Below, in pieces: positions 34,854 to 45,386 of a stretch of DNA of 64,000 nt. The notes under the pieces are model-generated. The model saw only the letters and a program-made list of their open reading frames with translations, ran no database searches and had not been told where the DNA came from. The stretch is taken from positions 1 through 64,000 of the forward strand of contig JACGCM010000420.1 of NCBI GenBank assembly GCA_014058105.1. The letters are read 5' to 3'. The stretch comes from Kingdonia uniflora. Its lineage: Eukaryota; Streptophyta; Magnoliopsida; Ranunculales; Circaeasteraceae. The position numbers and the translations under genes were made by a program. How positions within the stretch are numbered: the stretch's first letter is position 1; each line of letters begins with the position of its first letter.

Positions 34854-37409
34854 CTACCTGGAACAAATTATTGTAAATATGGAACACATTATAGAAAAAT
34901 CACGCAGAAGGTATCGTTTTTGTATAGTGTTGAATATATACTTACTTGATTCTGCTATCATCATTTTGAGAAGTGAGAATGTCCGTTTGTCATGGTTGCC
35001 GAGTACTCCACAACTTTTGCATGTTCTCTTCTTCTTCATAACTGCCTCTTCCATTTCCCCCTTCCATCTTGCCCCTTTCTTGTGATTAAACTTCGCCCTA
35101 CCTTTAGTTTGAACTGCGAGAGGGCTTAAAATCATAGTTCTGGACACCAGAGAATCTGCGATAGAAGTTGAGATGTTTTGTTGTGATTTATCTATATGTG
35201 TTAAAGTATCATCGTAGTTTTGAAGGTAAGACTTAAGCTCGTCTAGCTTCAAAGCCGCAAAATCAAAACTTTCTTTCATCTTCGAGGCCCTTTTAAATAA
35301 GTTTGATGCACGATGCGATAGGTGGTTATGGCGTAAGGCATGTCGTAAGTTATCTCTTTCTAACTGACTTTCATCATATGACCTTGAAAAATTATTTGCA
35401 CCAATCGTCCACCTTGTCATAATGAAAGCCTTTGGTATTTTGAGAATGTCGTATTTCGAGAAAACCTTTAAGAGGTGACAACATGGGAGTCCAACATACT
35501 TAAACAACTTGCATCCATAATTACCATTTAGCTTCTCTAAGTCTATTTGTAGCTCAAATGACTCGGCACGACCACTATGAAACTTAACTGTAAGTGGCTG
35601 AACGTTGCCTTCTACGTGTCTTTCTATTGCAACGAAGCGAACAGCCTGGTCAAATTGATCCTGAAGTTTGTGGAACATTGTTCTGGTGTAAATCTTTGCA
35701 GCATCTTTCAGTAGAGCTTGATGAGGTCCAACTTGACGATATCTGTGTTTTGAGACAAAGTCTTCTGCACTTTCTCGCTCGTATACCTCTATAAGGGCAT
35801 CCTCATACTTGGTCACAAAACTGTACAACCCAGTGTTATTGGCAACTAACCATTAAAGAAGTTATTTGTGGACTCACTCTGTCCTGTACTGCTCATCCCT
35901 GTAAAGAAGGTCTCCCTATTCCATAACGGTATCCATCTTTGTCTAATATTAAAGATTCCTTGCATCCAAACGTTATCATTTAATTTATGTTTCTTCATTA
36001 GGTCCATCCACTTGGTTTTAAACTCTACAGCCTCATATGTGTTGTGCATTATCAAATCGATATCTTCTTTGAATGTAGATGGTTCCCGATAAACATGGCC
36101 GATTTTCTCAGGAAATTTGTTTGTGATGTGCCACAGACAAAATTGATGTTTGGTGTTGGGGAAGACCTAGAAATAAACCAGAACTTAGAATGAAAGTGTC
36201 TTTGAATATTATATGATATTGTCGAATTTGACAATTTTAAAGTGTAATTGGATTGGAGTTATGCTAGCAATTTTTATCGATTTTGACAATTCGACAATTG
36301 TAACTGGAGTAACAATTGTCGAATATTGTCGATTTCGACACTATTGGTAATCAAAAATCGACAATATACTCCAGTTAACAACTGTAACTCGAGCGTGTCC
36401 ATGTACTCCTTTACCTTGGGAATAGCGACGGCCATAGCTGCATCTTGATCGGTGATAATTGACACAGGGTGTTTGTAGTTTATTGCCTTCAACCAAGTAT
36501 GGAACAACTATAGAAATGTGTTTTCTTGCTCATTTCTTAGCAGAGCACATCCATATTGAATTATTTGGTAGTGGTTGTTGATCCCTACAAACGGAGTAAA
36601 GGGCATCTTGTACACATTCGTCCAGTACGTAGTATCGAAGGTGACGACATCTCTAAATGCCTCATATGCGCACCTTGAATGTCCATCGATCCAAAAAAAA
36701 ATTTAGTGCTTGGTCCTCCTCATCTAATTCTATGTCAAAATAAAACATCGGATCTGTAGTTTGTTTCTTCCTAAACCACTCCAACGCGGTTTGTGTATCT
36801 CCTCTGGCTAGTCGTTTCTTATTTACTTTGGCATTGTAGTTGTAACAATCCCGTTTGCTAAAGGTTCTATCTGGGAATAATGCCAGGACCTTGCTGACGG
36901 GAATATTGTGGAGCTCAAATGCCATTGTAAGGTTTTTTGCTGCTTCAGGAAAGAATCTGTTAACCTTTATCCGATGCTAATTCCGTGGAGATACGAGTTT
37001 ATGGTTATGGATATCCGTGAAACTTGTGACGACATATTTGCCTATTTTGATATTCTAATTTATGTTTATTGTTGTTTTACACCCATACTTATCAGATGAT
37101 CTTCTGTTGCCAGCTACGTTACTACTCTCTGGATTCCCAAGGTTTTTTTTGAAAAGCCATTGCTCATACAACAAAAGTAGGCTCTGCCTATATCATACAA
37201 TCTCGGACGCTTAGTAGAATTACGTATCTTGGTAGAGAAACCCTGCCCTCTTCCATATTGTTCATACCGTGCATCCTCTACAATATTAAAATCTTGACCC
37301 TCGTATGGGGCTTTCGCCAAAAATGGGTCTTCAAAACGTTCATTTTAACACCTTTCTAGGGACTCCTCACCAATAACTTTCAACCAATTTTCATCGACAG
37401 AGTCTTCCA
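34854..37409 (-). pseudogene. FAR1-type MULE transposase
   Basis: The minus strand starts at about 37,409 (MEDSVDENWLKVIGEESL) and reads a FAR1 DNA-binding domain (PYEGQDFNIVEDARYEQYGR, GFSTKIRNS), then the MULE DDE core. That core has VVTFDTTYWTNVYKMPF (first Asp) near 36,630, SIITDQDAAM (second Asp) near 36,450, and STGQSESTNNFFNG (probable Glu) near 35,870. An intron at 36,411 to about 36,172 holds more palindromes. The 3' open frame 35,828-34,854 (324 residues) has the SWIM zinc finger CKLFKYVGLPCCHLL near residue 105 and a Cys/His knuckle CKSCGVLGNHDKR. Disruptions: TAA near 37,347, a frameshift in an A-run near 36,700, and a stop near 36,508. It is likely defective. FHY3/FAR1 transcription factors derive from this class, but context and stops argue against a domesticated gene. 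Confidence 0.85.
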
Positions 37410-37696
37410 TTGTCAATCTGACTAAGAAGTTCACACATAGAAGAAATGATTGTGAGTTGTAAGTAAAGTAATTGGGGAGATCAAAATATCACAAACCAAA
37501 CACAATTCAAGTCCAACGCATGTTAATTTCATAATTACCTCACATACTACAAAAGACAGAATACAAGATGTATACAATCACACACAAAAACCTGTTGTAC
37601 TATGCAAAATTTATTTCTCACTTGCTGAATACTACAGCTACTTCATTATATGTACCTGACAACAACATTATAACCAGAATACCTAATCAGCAAATC

Positions 37697-37999
37697 CTAA
37701 ACTGCACCGACAGAACCGAAGCTTTCCTTCCCAACCCATTCCCTGGCCCAGGTAACAAGAGCTACTCTGCTCGCCATTAGATGCAGGATGACCGTCTGTA
37801 TCTGACAATGCAAATGGAAATCCTCCCTCCACAATACTGCCTCAGCTTCGCACATTCCATCGTAGCTCGCCTCACGCGGCGGCAATGGTGGACCATTCAA
37901 ATTAACCGAACCAAAATAACTCATCACTAGTTCATCATACAACTGCTTAATACGGCGAGAAACAGCCTCCCGACTACTCTGAGACCTCGTCTTCGCCAT
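37697..37999 (-). CDS. Hypothetical 100-residue ORF near the right end of the MULE
   Basis: An open frame from an ATG at 37,999 on the transposase strand, ending at 37,697. It starts MAKTRSQSSREAVSRRIKQL, a basic N-terminus, and continues with a helical, Leu- and Glu-rich body. I recognise no family. It lies directly inside the 51-bp palindrome array, which would be its promoter region, and upstream of the transposase start at 37,409. It could be a 5' exon of the transposase transcript, a separate small accessory gene, or chance. Confidence 0.35.
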   Translation of the reverse strand: MAKTRSQSSREAVSRRIKQLYDELVMSYFGSVNLNGPPLPPREASYDGMCEAEAVLWREDFHLHCQIQTVILHLMASRVALVTWAREWVGKESFGSVGAV

Positions 38000-38022
38000 C
38001 TTTGTTGACTCTGTACAGTAAT

Positions 38023-38350
38023 ATTGTCGAGTTCAACAATTTAGTTACTGTGACTCAAACATTCATATAAAATATTGTCGAACTCGACAATTTAGTTGTA
38101 CCTGAACGATTCATATGTAATATTGTCGAGTTCGTCAATTCAGATATTGTGTCTCCGACAGTCAGATATAATATTCTCGAGTTCGACAATTTAGTTACTG
38201 TGAATATTACATTCATATGCGATATTGTCGAGTTCGACAATTATAGTAGTGTATGTGAGGATCCCACTACTGATATTGTCGTATCTGATAATTATTTAGT
38301 TATACTTTAGTGTTATGCAAATAATTTGACTAAATTGTCGAATTTGAATG
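38023..38350. repeat. 51-bp tandem array built on the palindrome, right subterminal region
   Basis: Palindromes start at 38,023, 38,074, 38,122, 38,173, 38,224 and 38,275. Linkers share text such as TTAGTTACTGTGA and ATTCATATG, so this is a degenerate 51-bp minisatellite. Short minus-strand frames across it (repeating Ser-Asn-Ser-Thr-Ile) are artefacts of the repeat. Confidence 0.88.
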
Positions 38351-38639
38351 AGACCCACCAGTAGGTAATCAATCAAAGAGAAATTGTACAGGAGATTACA
38401 GTCTTCTAACAAATTTCGTAGGGATTAAGTGGGGGGGGGGGAATACCATTATTCTAACAAATTTCACAACATCCAAGTGTACTACTGGCGAGTAAGGGTC
38501 AGAAAGTACCTATCGAGTAAGTGTACTATCAGCAAGGGTGTCGGAGTTCTTTGGAGAGATCCATTTCACCTCTAATGACATAATCGCTTCCCTTTCTCAA
38601 CTGAAATCTCACCTCTAATGGCAGAAATCGCAAGCAAGA

Positions 38640-38765
38640 TTTTGTGATATGGGAGAGAAAGAGTGTGTGATATGGGAGAGAGAGAAAGTGTGTGATATGA
38701 AAGAAAGAGTGTGTGTATGATATGAGCGAAATAGAGGGAGAGAGGGAGAAAGAGAGAGAGAGAAT
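38640..38765. repeat. GA-rich tract with tandem GTGTGTGATATGGGAGAGA units, right MULE terminus
   Basis: Repeats of a GAGAGAAAGTGTGTGATATG unit with GA runs. Mirror image of the CT-rich tract at the left end. Confidence 0.8.
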
Positions 38766-38819
38766 TGACTGATATGAGTTATGGGTTGTTTGAATTCAAA
38801 ATTTCTTTCAAAAGAGAGG

Positions 38820-39003
38820 GAAATGTCTGCCAGCTAGAGAGAGTAGGGCAGGTAGGACACCCTAATTTTCCACCTCATTTTCCTTATAGGAAATCCTAAA
38901 TTTTGAGAGCTACTCATCTATATTAGATGAGTAATATAGATGAGTGGTTGTGGCTGAGTGAGACTTGAGTGTTTGAGACTTAAGTGTCTATAAATCCACC
39001 CCC
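38820..39003 (-). repeat. Right terminal inverted repeat of the MULE
   Basis: Reverse complement of the left repeat. It is longer because of a duplicated ATTAGATGAGTAATATAGAT-type block near 38,920-38,940. A GA-rich tract (38,640-38,765) lies just inside it, mirroring the CT-rich tract at the left end. Confidence 0.88.
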
Positions 39004-39012
39004 CTTTCTCCT
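39004..39012. repeat. Right target-site duplication of the MULE (CTTTCTCCT)
   Basis: Identical 9-mer flanks the other end at 27,304-27,312. Confidence 0.9.
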
Positions 39013-39550
39013 CCTATATTTTCTCCTTCACCTCCAATTCATCAAAACTCTTAAAAACAACTCAACAAGCATCGTTCTTTTTCTTATCCCAGAATCTCCT
39101 CTCTCTTACTATTGCGTTACGTGGATTGCAATTTCATAATTGAATTTGAAATTGTTTTTGCAGGTTTACCATTCTCCCCTCTTTCTTTGTGTAATTGAAG
39201 ATAGTAAAGTTTGATTAATTTTTTATCGAAATTCAAAATAATATCTTTAGGTCACCATGAACCATAATTTTTTTTTGTAGTCAAAGACCTGTAAGCATGT
39301 TTCTATCTATCAATCCCATTTATAATCTAGAGGCCTCAATAATCTAAATCAATGCCCAATCATAACATACGACTAAAGTTTTGTATCGTCATCATTAATC
39401 CCTTCATCTATACAAAAAAAACTATTGTCTACTTTTTATATTGTCTTCGTCGTCTAAATGATATGTTATCATGCTGCCTCTCGTCACCTAACTTGTAGAA
39501 GTTGTATGTGCTTAAGCCAAAACCTTTGCTTCCTGGGTTGTATTTGTTAT

Positions 39551-40129
39551 TGTAATGGCCTAATTCTGTAGCTCGAAATGACTCGAAATTAGCTATTACA
39601 CTAAATGTACATATGACAAAAACTAATGTAAAGCAAGAAATGATACAGGTGATTTAGTGTGGAAAACCTTTGAATTAATAAAAAACCATGTCATCAAACT
39701 TTTATTGCTTGAGGCTGGTATCTTATTATAAGTGATCTCTCGAACTAGAAAGACTTGATCTTGTAAATAAGAAGTTTTGTGGTATTAAGAATCTAGAAAT
39801 TCATGTGTTAGAGTCTAGAAAATCTTGTTTTTCTTGGTCCCTGTCTTTTCTGGAACTTTTTCTTTATATAAACCTTACCCGCAGCTCCTTATCGTGCCGA
39901 AGCACGTTCTCCAAATAATAAAGTAAGTGGTGGTTGACTGTGTAACTATTTAGTTTATGGGAGACATGTGTTTTTGACTTTCTTATATTCTTATGTTATG
40001 CTCGATCCACGTTCTTTATCAGCTCGTGGTCTATGTGTCAATGCTGACTGTTTATGTCACATTTGAAATGCGTGAGTCTGATATTGAGGTAGTTCAAATT
40101 TGAGTTAGGTCGAGGGATAGGTCCCTACA
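39551..40129. mobile_element. Solo LTR related to element B
   Basis: It starts TGTAATGGCCTAATTC and ends GTCCCTACA. It aligns along its length with the LTRs at 44,449 and 58,858 (shared wording includes a GATATCTTATTA-type block and TTTCTTTATATAA). It is flanked by GTTAT (39,546-39,550) and ATTAT (40,130-40,134), a 5-bp duplication with one change. No internal element sequence is attached, so this is a product of LTR-LTR recombination. Orientation, by comparison with B, is minus. Confidence 0.8.
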
Positions 40130-40606
40130 ATTATCATATTATCTCCACCTATATTCACATTTAACGATGATCGATGACCATTTAATTCCTCAAAACCTAT
40201 TTGCAACATCAACTAATGAAGCCTATGGTGTATGTGGATAACATACTAGAAATTGTAGTCTTAAGTGCCCTGGGATATTCATTAATTTTGTAGAGTTCAC
40301 AATCACCGTCGTCATAAAGAGTGAGCGGACCAATCCTTCCATTTTTAAGAGGTTTGAAATCTATGCCTGTGTAAGGCGCCAAATATTTTAACTTAAATAC
40401 GGAGTGCACCATTTGAGCAAACCATGATTGTAATTATCTAGATTGAACAGACCATGATTTATACTTAAAACTAAGCATTTATTTTCTTCATGTTTATAAG
40501 ATATGACTCATAGGTGATCTTTTTACATGTGCAATAGTAGAAGCCTTCCAATTATTTCTCTGATGGTTTTTTTCATTTATCATTTAAAGTTTGTAGATTA
40601 CCTAAG
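40130..40606. other. No gene seen between the solo LTR and the TPR exon
   Basis: About 480 bp of AT-rich sequence. A 67-residue minus-strand frame (40,412-40,209) has no recognisable domain. Confidence 0.5.
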
Positions 40607-40823
40607 ATGATTGAAGAAATTTTATATAAAGGAAATGAGGCCTTCATCGCTTGTTGGTATGAAGAATCTGTTCAGCTTTTCTATGAAGCGATACATGACG
40701 ATCCCACAAGCCATGCCTTGTACTCTAAGTGTACTACGGCTTACGCATGTATCTACCAATTCGAAAAATCCCTTGTGGATGCTCAGAAGACTATGGAGCT
40801 AATAAATATAACTTCCAAATATG
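40607..40823 (+). pseudogene. TPR exon similar to HOP/STI1 co-chaperone
   Basis: The frame reads ILYKGNEAF, YEESVQLFYEAIHDDPTSHA and LYSKCTTAYACIYQFEKSL, about two TPR helix pairs laid out as in the first TPR domain of Hsp70-Hsp90 organising protein. It ends at a GT donor (KYG, then GTAAGT). No further HOP exons follow; instead a FAR1-type transposase begins about 130 bp on. It looks like a displaced exon, possibly captured by that transposon. Confidence 0.65.
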
Positions 40824-40939
40824 GTAAGTTTAATATTTTGGTTCCATTGTTTTGATTTGATCTGATCAATAGAATTTTTTTTTTTGTTACATTTCAGATA
40901 TACAGATCTGCAGGGAACTCAGACAAAGTTGAAAAGGAC

Positions 40940-42185
40940 AAAAGTATTGGTAAAATTGATGATGCAATGAAATTTAAAAAGTCTTACATCGGTTTGGTTT
41001 TTGACTCGATTGATGAAGATCAGAACTATTATGAGGAATATGGACGAGTATAAGGTTTTTTGATTCGAAAAGGTCCTCAAAAGCTGGACGCCGTGGATCT
41101 GATACAACATCTGTAAAATTTGTAGGCATTTGTGAGGGACAACATTCAAAGAAGGTTGTTGAAAATTATGTTGATGATGCAGAGAAAATTAGGAGAAATG
41201 GATCAACCATGCGAAGTGGTTATAAGCAAAAATGTCAATCGTTAACATTAAATGAACTTTAAAGTGGGAAGTTACAATTTTCTTTGATGAACATAGCCAT
41301 ACACTTGTTTCTCTGAAGTCTAAGATTTGTATGAAGTCGAATAGACGCATGACAAAAGTAGCTAAAAACTTGGTAGAATCTTTTAGAAAGGAGAACATTG
41401 AAGTAGGGAAAGTTGCATCTATTATGAGTGGCAGTTACTCCAATGCTAGTATTCTCCCAAGAGATTGTTGGAATCATGTACGAAATGTGCGTTACAAAGA
41501 TTTAGATATCGGAGATGCGCATGGAGTTTTAACGTATTTCCGAAAGAAGCAGTTAGAAGATTCTGATTTCTTTTATCCAATTCAAGCATATGAGGTTAGA
41601 CGAGCAGTGAATTTATTCTGGGCATACGCGCCTGCACGAATGGGTTACCAATAATTTGGAGATGCAATCACTTTTGACACGACTTATAAGACAACCAAAT
41701 ATGAGATGCCTTTCGCTCCTTTTATATGTATTAATCACCATTATAACTCAGTTTTATACAATTGTGCATTACTTCAAGATGAAATACAAATAACATTTGA
41801 ATGGTTATTTGTGACTTGGCTTAAATGCATGTGAGGAAAGCATCCAATTTCTATTGTTACTGGTCAAGATTAAGCCATGGGAGGAGCTGTTGTAAAGGTA
41901 TTTCCCTCATCATGCCATCGACTTGGCAATTGGCATATCACGAATAAATTTCAAGAAAAACTTTCACATATATATTCCACGGAACCAAAGTTCAAGTTCA
42001 TAATTAATTATTGTATTCACCAAACTAATGAACCAGAGGAGTTTGAAAAGTATTGGATTTCCATGATAAATGAGTTTGATTTGGAAGGTAATAATTGGCT
42101 TTCACATTTGTATGCAATTCGAGAGTCTTGGATTCCCACTTGCAATATTATTTCTAGCAGGATAAATTTTGTTGTGTACTATTAG
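40940..42185 (+). pseudogene. Second FAR1-type MULE transposase, truncated
   Basis: Frames in sequence read a FAR1 domain (NYYEEYGRV, then GFLIRKG; ICEGQHSKKVVENYVDDAEK) from about 41,010. The frame 41,331-41,654 (NRRMTKVAKNLVESF) leads to the DDE core: DAITFDTTYKTTKYEMPF near 41,660 and SIVTGQD near 41,860, then HITNKFQEKLSHIY near 41,934. Stops at 41,652, 41,832 and 41,874 are the only breaks in that frame. It ends near 42,185 before the third acid and the SWIM finger. It differs enough in wording from the transposase at 34.9-37.4 kb to be a separate family. Confidence 0.78.
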
Positions 42186-43112
42186 TTCCTTTGAGTGATG
42201 TAACAAAATGCACTATGGCGCGAGAAGAAAAAAAGGTTTTGCATAGTGTTATATTTGTTTGTTCCGTTAATTAATTATAAACCCAGTGGTTGATAATACA
42301 CCTTGTTATGGTGATTTTGCTTGATTAAACCCACAAGAGGACTTGAAGCTTATCAAAAAGAGCTGACCGACACGTATAGGCTCTTGGATTAGTTACCTAT
42401 CTCACATTTATCTCAGTGTTCTTCTAGTCATAAATCCCGACAATTTACTCTCTAATTAACTTTTTTTTACAGTACCATGAACATTTAAAATCAAGTAGGC
42501 ATCATCTTTTCATTACACCATGGACTTGCATCCCATCAGTATGCACTGAGATAGGTCCCCTGCCATCTAGTGAACTCTTATCTATGAGATATGCATATAC
42601 TTTTCACATAGAACATACAAACTCCATGTGATGATGATGTGAACTAGGTGCTTATTAGCATGCACTTTAGGAGTAATTATGCTGATTGTAACTGTAGTAA
42701 TTTATTTCGCATCTCAAACTTATGTTTCATCTTCGAACTACATACGAGCTTTTGACCTCAACAACAGAGCACGTGGCACAATCAGAAATAAGACAACAAC
42801 GTCAGGAAATACATACAATACGAGTTTCTCAACCAACACCACTCATCCCTGATACTACTCGTGCTATTGCTTGAGAGCCATCTTATAATAGCTTATTTCT
42901 TATGTCGGACTCAAAGCCTCATCCTCGACCTTATCAACATACAGGAAACACTACTAAAATCATATTCAATATTCCTCAGTTTGAGTTATCACTTTTGACC
43001 TCCACATCAGTAGTTCGATTTATGCAAGTGTACAGTCATTAATAGAGCTATTGTACAGCAACAGAGGGCAGAACGTTACACTATCTGGTCAAAGAATATC
43101 TTAAATACATTT
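42186..43112. other. No gene recognised between the transposase remnant and element A
   Basis: Short broken frames only. Part may be the eroded C-terminal half of the FAR1-type element. Confidence 0.4.
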
Positions 43113-43450
43113 TGTAACGTCCACCATTAAGAATATTAATGGTCATCAAACGGTCATATTATAAGACCTATAAATAGAACCAGAGAACTGCAAATTTAGG
43201 ACAGACAATTCTATAGAGTAGAATCCCTACTCCAAAACTCCATATACTCAGAGTGTTCATTGTAATAAGTTAACAACTTCAATAAGATCATCTTCTCTTT
43301 ATCAAAATCCTCAAGAGAGGTCGTGATTTTTAACCTATTCAAAGGTTTTCCACGCTAAATTATCTTGTTGATTTTTGTTTACTATTTTTGAGCGTTCTAG
43401 ACACATTTGGTGTAAAGGCTAAATCCGAATCCCAGAATTAGGCCATTATA
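43113..43450 (+). repeat. 5' LTR of element A
   Basis: It starts TGTAACGTCC and ends CCATTATA (CA changed to TA) directly before the PBS. It contains a TATA box (CCTATAAATAGA at about 43,168). Its last 15 bp, AATTAGGCCATTATA, match the end of LTR B read on the minus strand, so A and B are related families in opposite orientation. Confidence 0.75.
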
Positions 43451-43474
43451 TTTGGTACAATCTGTGGGAACGAA
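43451..43474 (+). promoter_or_regulatory. Primer binding site region of element A
   Basis: TTTGGTACAATCTGTGGGAA immediately follows the LTR and resembles the (T)TGGCGCCGTCTGTGGGAAC wording common at Tat-type elements. Element B has the same kind of site at 58,857-58,836 on the minus strand. Confidence 0.7.
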
Positions 43475-43539
43475 GTTCACAAACCCATTACCTCAGAAAC
43501 CGCTGATCATTTCCTTTCAGAATATCACCTCGAGGTCAG

Positions 43540-44448
43540 AGCACGCCAATAGTTCAAGCAGAAGAAAATGTCACACTAGCAGATTTGCGGGTCTCCTTAA
43601 ATTCTGAAATAGAAAGACGTACTATTTTGGAGCAGCAGCTGATGAGTATACATGATGCACTGAAGGTTTTACAGGGTCAGCAAGTCGTCGCCTAGAAGAC
43701 AAAGTCGTGCAACCTGAAGGCTTGCAAATTTTTTGTTCATGACATAATAAGACTTCCTCCGAAAGGTAATCACTTAGGTGGTGCGCTTCGATCTAACCAT
43801 CATGAACAAAAAATAGAACCCATCCCGATTCAGGAGGCCTACCAGGAAGTAGATGGCGGCCCAGTGGGAGTCAGACTGATTGAAAATCTACCTTGAAGAG
43901 TTCGAGTCCCAGCAAAAGAATGTCTAAGTAAAGGGAGTGACGACCATAATCTTAGAGAAGGACGTATCACCCACCTGACCACCGCAGCTCGACAATACAT
44001 GACTGAGGAACATATGGAGAGACGAATCAAAGAAATGCTCAAAGCTTAGATCCCGACTAAAGGAATCCACAACATATTATAGAAAAACTTGATCGCACAG
44101 AAGCTATTGGATGATGAAGTCCCTACTGTATTCCATACTCCAAAGATCCACAAATACAAAAAAACAGATCCAATATAGCACATCCAAGAATTCCAGGATG
44201 CCTTAGGCCTACATTCTTTGTCTTACCATATTCTCTGTCGGTTCTTCCCCATCAGCTTGTCCGGAGAACCTCCGCGATAGTTCCATACACTACTTGTAGG
44301 ATCCATCACAACTTTTAAGCAGCTACGAGAACTCTTCATCAAGAATTACTCACACAAGGAAGAGGCAAAGAAGAGAATCTATACTCCATTTTCAGCCTTA
44401 AGCAGATGCCAGGTGAGAAGCTCGATACGTTCACTAAGAAGATCTTGG
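43540..44448 (+). pseudogene. Element A gag, 5' part
   Basis: Broken frames read gag text: HIQEFQDALGLHSLSYHILC near 44,180, RFFPISLSGEPPR, then TFKQLRELFIKNYSHKEEAK near 44,310, and a GEKLDTFTKKIL-like end interrupted at 44,448. It parallels the gag of element B (KEHIQQYRDSLGLYSNLNNI). The insertion point is inside the codons for a KILELAQ-type motif. Confidence 0.75.
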
Positions 44449-45072
44449 TGTAACGGCCTAATTTCGTAAACTCGAAGTGACCTAGAATTAGCTCTTACAC
44501 CAATGTACCTATTACCAAATCTAATTAAAAACAAGAAATAACACAGGTGTTTGGCGTGGAAAACCTATGAATAGGTTAAAAAGCCACAACCTCGGGTTGA
44601 AATTTTTTATAATAGTGACGTTTATTGCTTAAGGCTGATATCTTATTACAAGTGATCTCTAAACTTAGAAATGTTTGATCTTGTGAATAAGAAGTTTGAA
44701 GTTTTGGAGAATCTAGAAAATATAGTCTTCCTGGTGATTTTTCCTGTAATCTTTTCGTCCTTGTCTCTTCTGGAACTTTTTCTTTATATAAGCCTTTTTC
44801 ACAGTTCTTCATTGTGCTAGAGCACGTTCTCCAAACAATGTGGTTAGTAGCGGTTGATTGAGTAACTGCTGAGTTCAAGAAAGAAAGGTGGCTTTGACTT
44901 GTTTAGGTTTTTCAGTTTGAGCTCGACCCACGTTTCTTGTTAGTTCTTAGTTCGTGGAGTATGTGGCAATGTTGACTGGTGAAGTCATTTGGAGAATGCG
45001 TGAGCTTGACATGAAGGTAGTTTGAATTGGAGACAGATCAATTTAGGTAAGATCGAGGAATAAGACCATACA
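44449..45072 (-). repeat. 3' LTR of element B (left copy)
   Basis: TGTAACGGCC...ACCATACA. Contains a TATA-like CTTATATAAAG on the minus strand near 44,790. It matches the other copy at 58,858 over its length, with many transitions. Confidence 0.85.
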
Positions 45073-45386
45073 ATTGCCCACTCGCAACCGAAGTCACGAG
45101 TGGCTTGGGTTGAGAAATAAAATTTTGGGATATGGGTTAGAAATTTGAATGAGGAAGGAAGTAATGATGGTGTTTGACTGCATGAAGAATGCGCGTGTCA
45201 AGGGGAAGTACGTGCATTTATTGTTGATAGGAATATTAATGTATGTGACAGTTAGGGTTCGAAGAGTCTTGTCGCATTGAATGATGACATTTGGGAAAAC
45301 ATACTTGTACACTAAATGTGGGGTTATATAAATAATGCCTGTACGGAGGTTGGTGGCCAAGTACATTTTTTCTTATACAAAATCTT
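45073..45386. other. Internal 3' end of element B next to its LTR; no gene
   Basis: About 310 bp between the 3' LTR and the first plus-strand frame. A minus-strand frame of 90 residues has no domain. Confidence 0.5.

Larger units (their letters stand above)
27842..38350. repeat. Dispersed 18-bp palindrome family ATTGTCGANNTCGACAAT within the MULE
   Basis: Roughly 35-40 full or near-full copies lie in this element. Exact or near-exact examples start at 28,118; 28,293; 30,026; 30,077; 30,200; 31,114; 31,228; 32,724; 32,775; 33,014; 33,119; 34,541; 38,074 and 38,224. The arms ATTGTCGA/TCGACAAT are conserved and the two central bases vary (AT, AC, GT, AA, TT). Copies are spaced about 50-52 bp within clusters. 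All are in introns, between genes, or near the ends; none is in an exon I could define. I saw none outside the element. Confidence 0.92.
27313..39003. mobile_element. 11.7-kb Mutator-like element (MULE) with two cargo/transposase genes
   Basis: Terminal inverted repeats of roughly 170 bp (27,313-27,480 and 39,003-38,820, imperfect) start with GGGGGTGGATTTA and are flanked by a perfect 9-bp duplication, CTTTCTCCT, at 27,304-27,312 and 39,004-39,012. Nine bases is the Mutator signature. Inside are a FAR1-type MULE transposase on the minus strand (34.9-37.4 kb) and a plant-mobile-domain/OTU gene on the plus strand (28.4-34.1 kb), converging. Both carry stops, so transposition competence is doubtful. 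CT-rich tracts adjoin both TIRs in mirrored orientation. Confidence 0.92.

Noticed and set aside
34854..37409. A functional FHY3/FAR1 transcription factor gene
   Set aside because: It lies inside TIRs with a 9-bp duplication and carries stops and a frameshift; it is the element's transposase.
38023..38350. A CRISPR array (short palindromic repeats at regular spacing)
   Set aside because: The linkers are similar to each other, not unique, the unit is in a plant transposon, and no cas genes exist. It is a minisatellite.
28600..42000. In-frame stops as proof of methylation-driven C-to-T decay
   Set aside because: Every stop codon can be made from CAG, CAA or CGA by one change, so the stops themselves prove nothing; only sites with known ancestral codons would.
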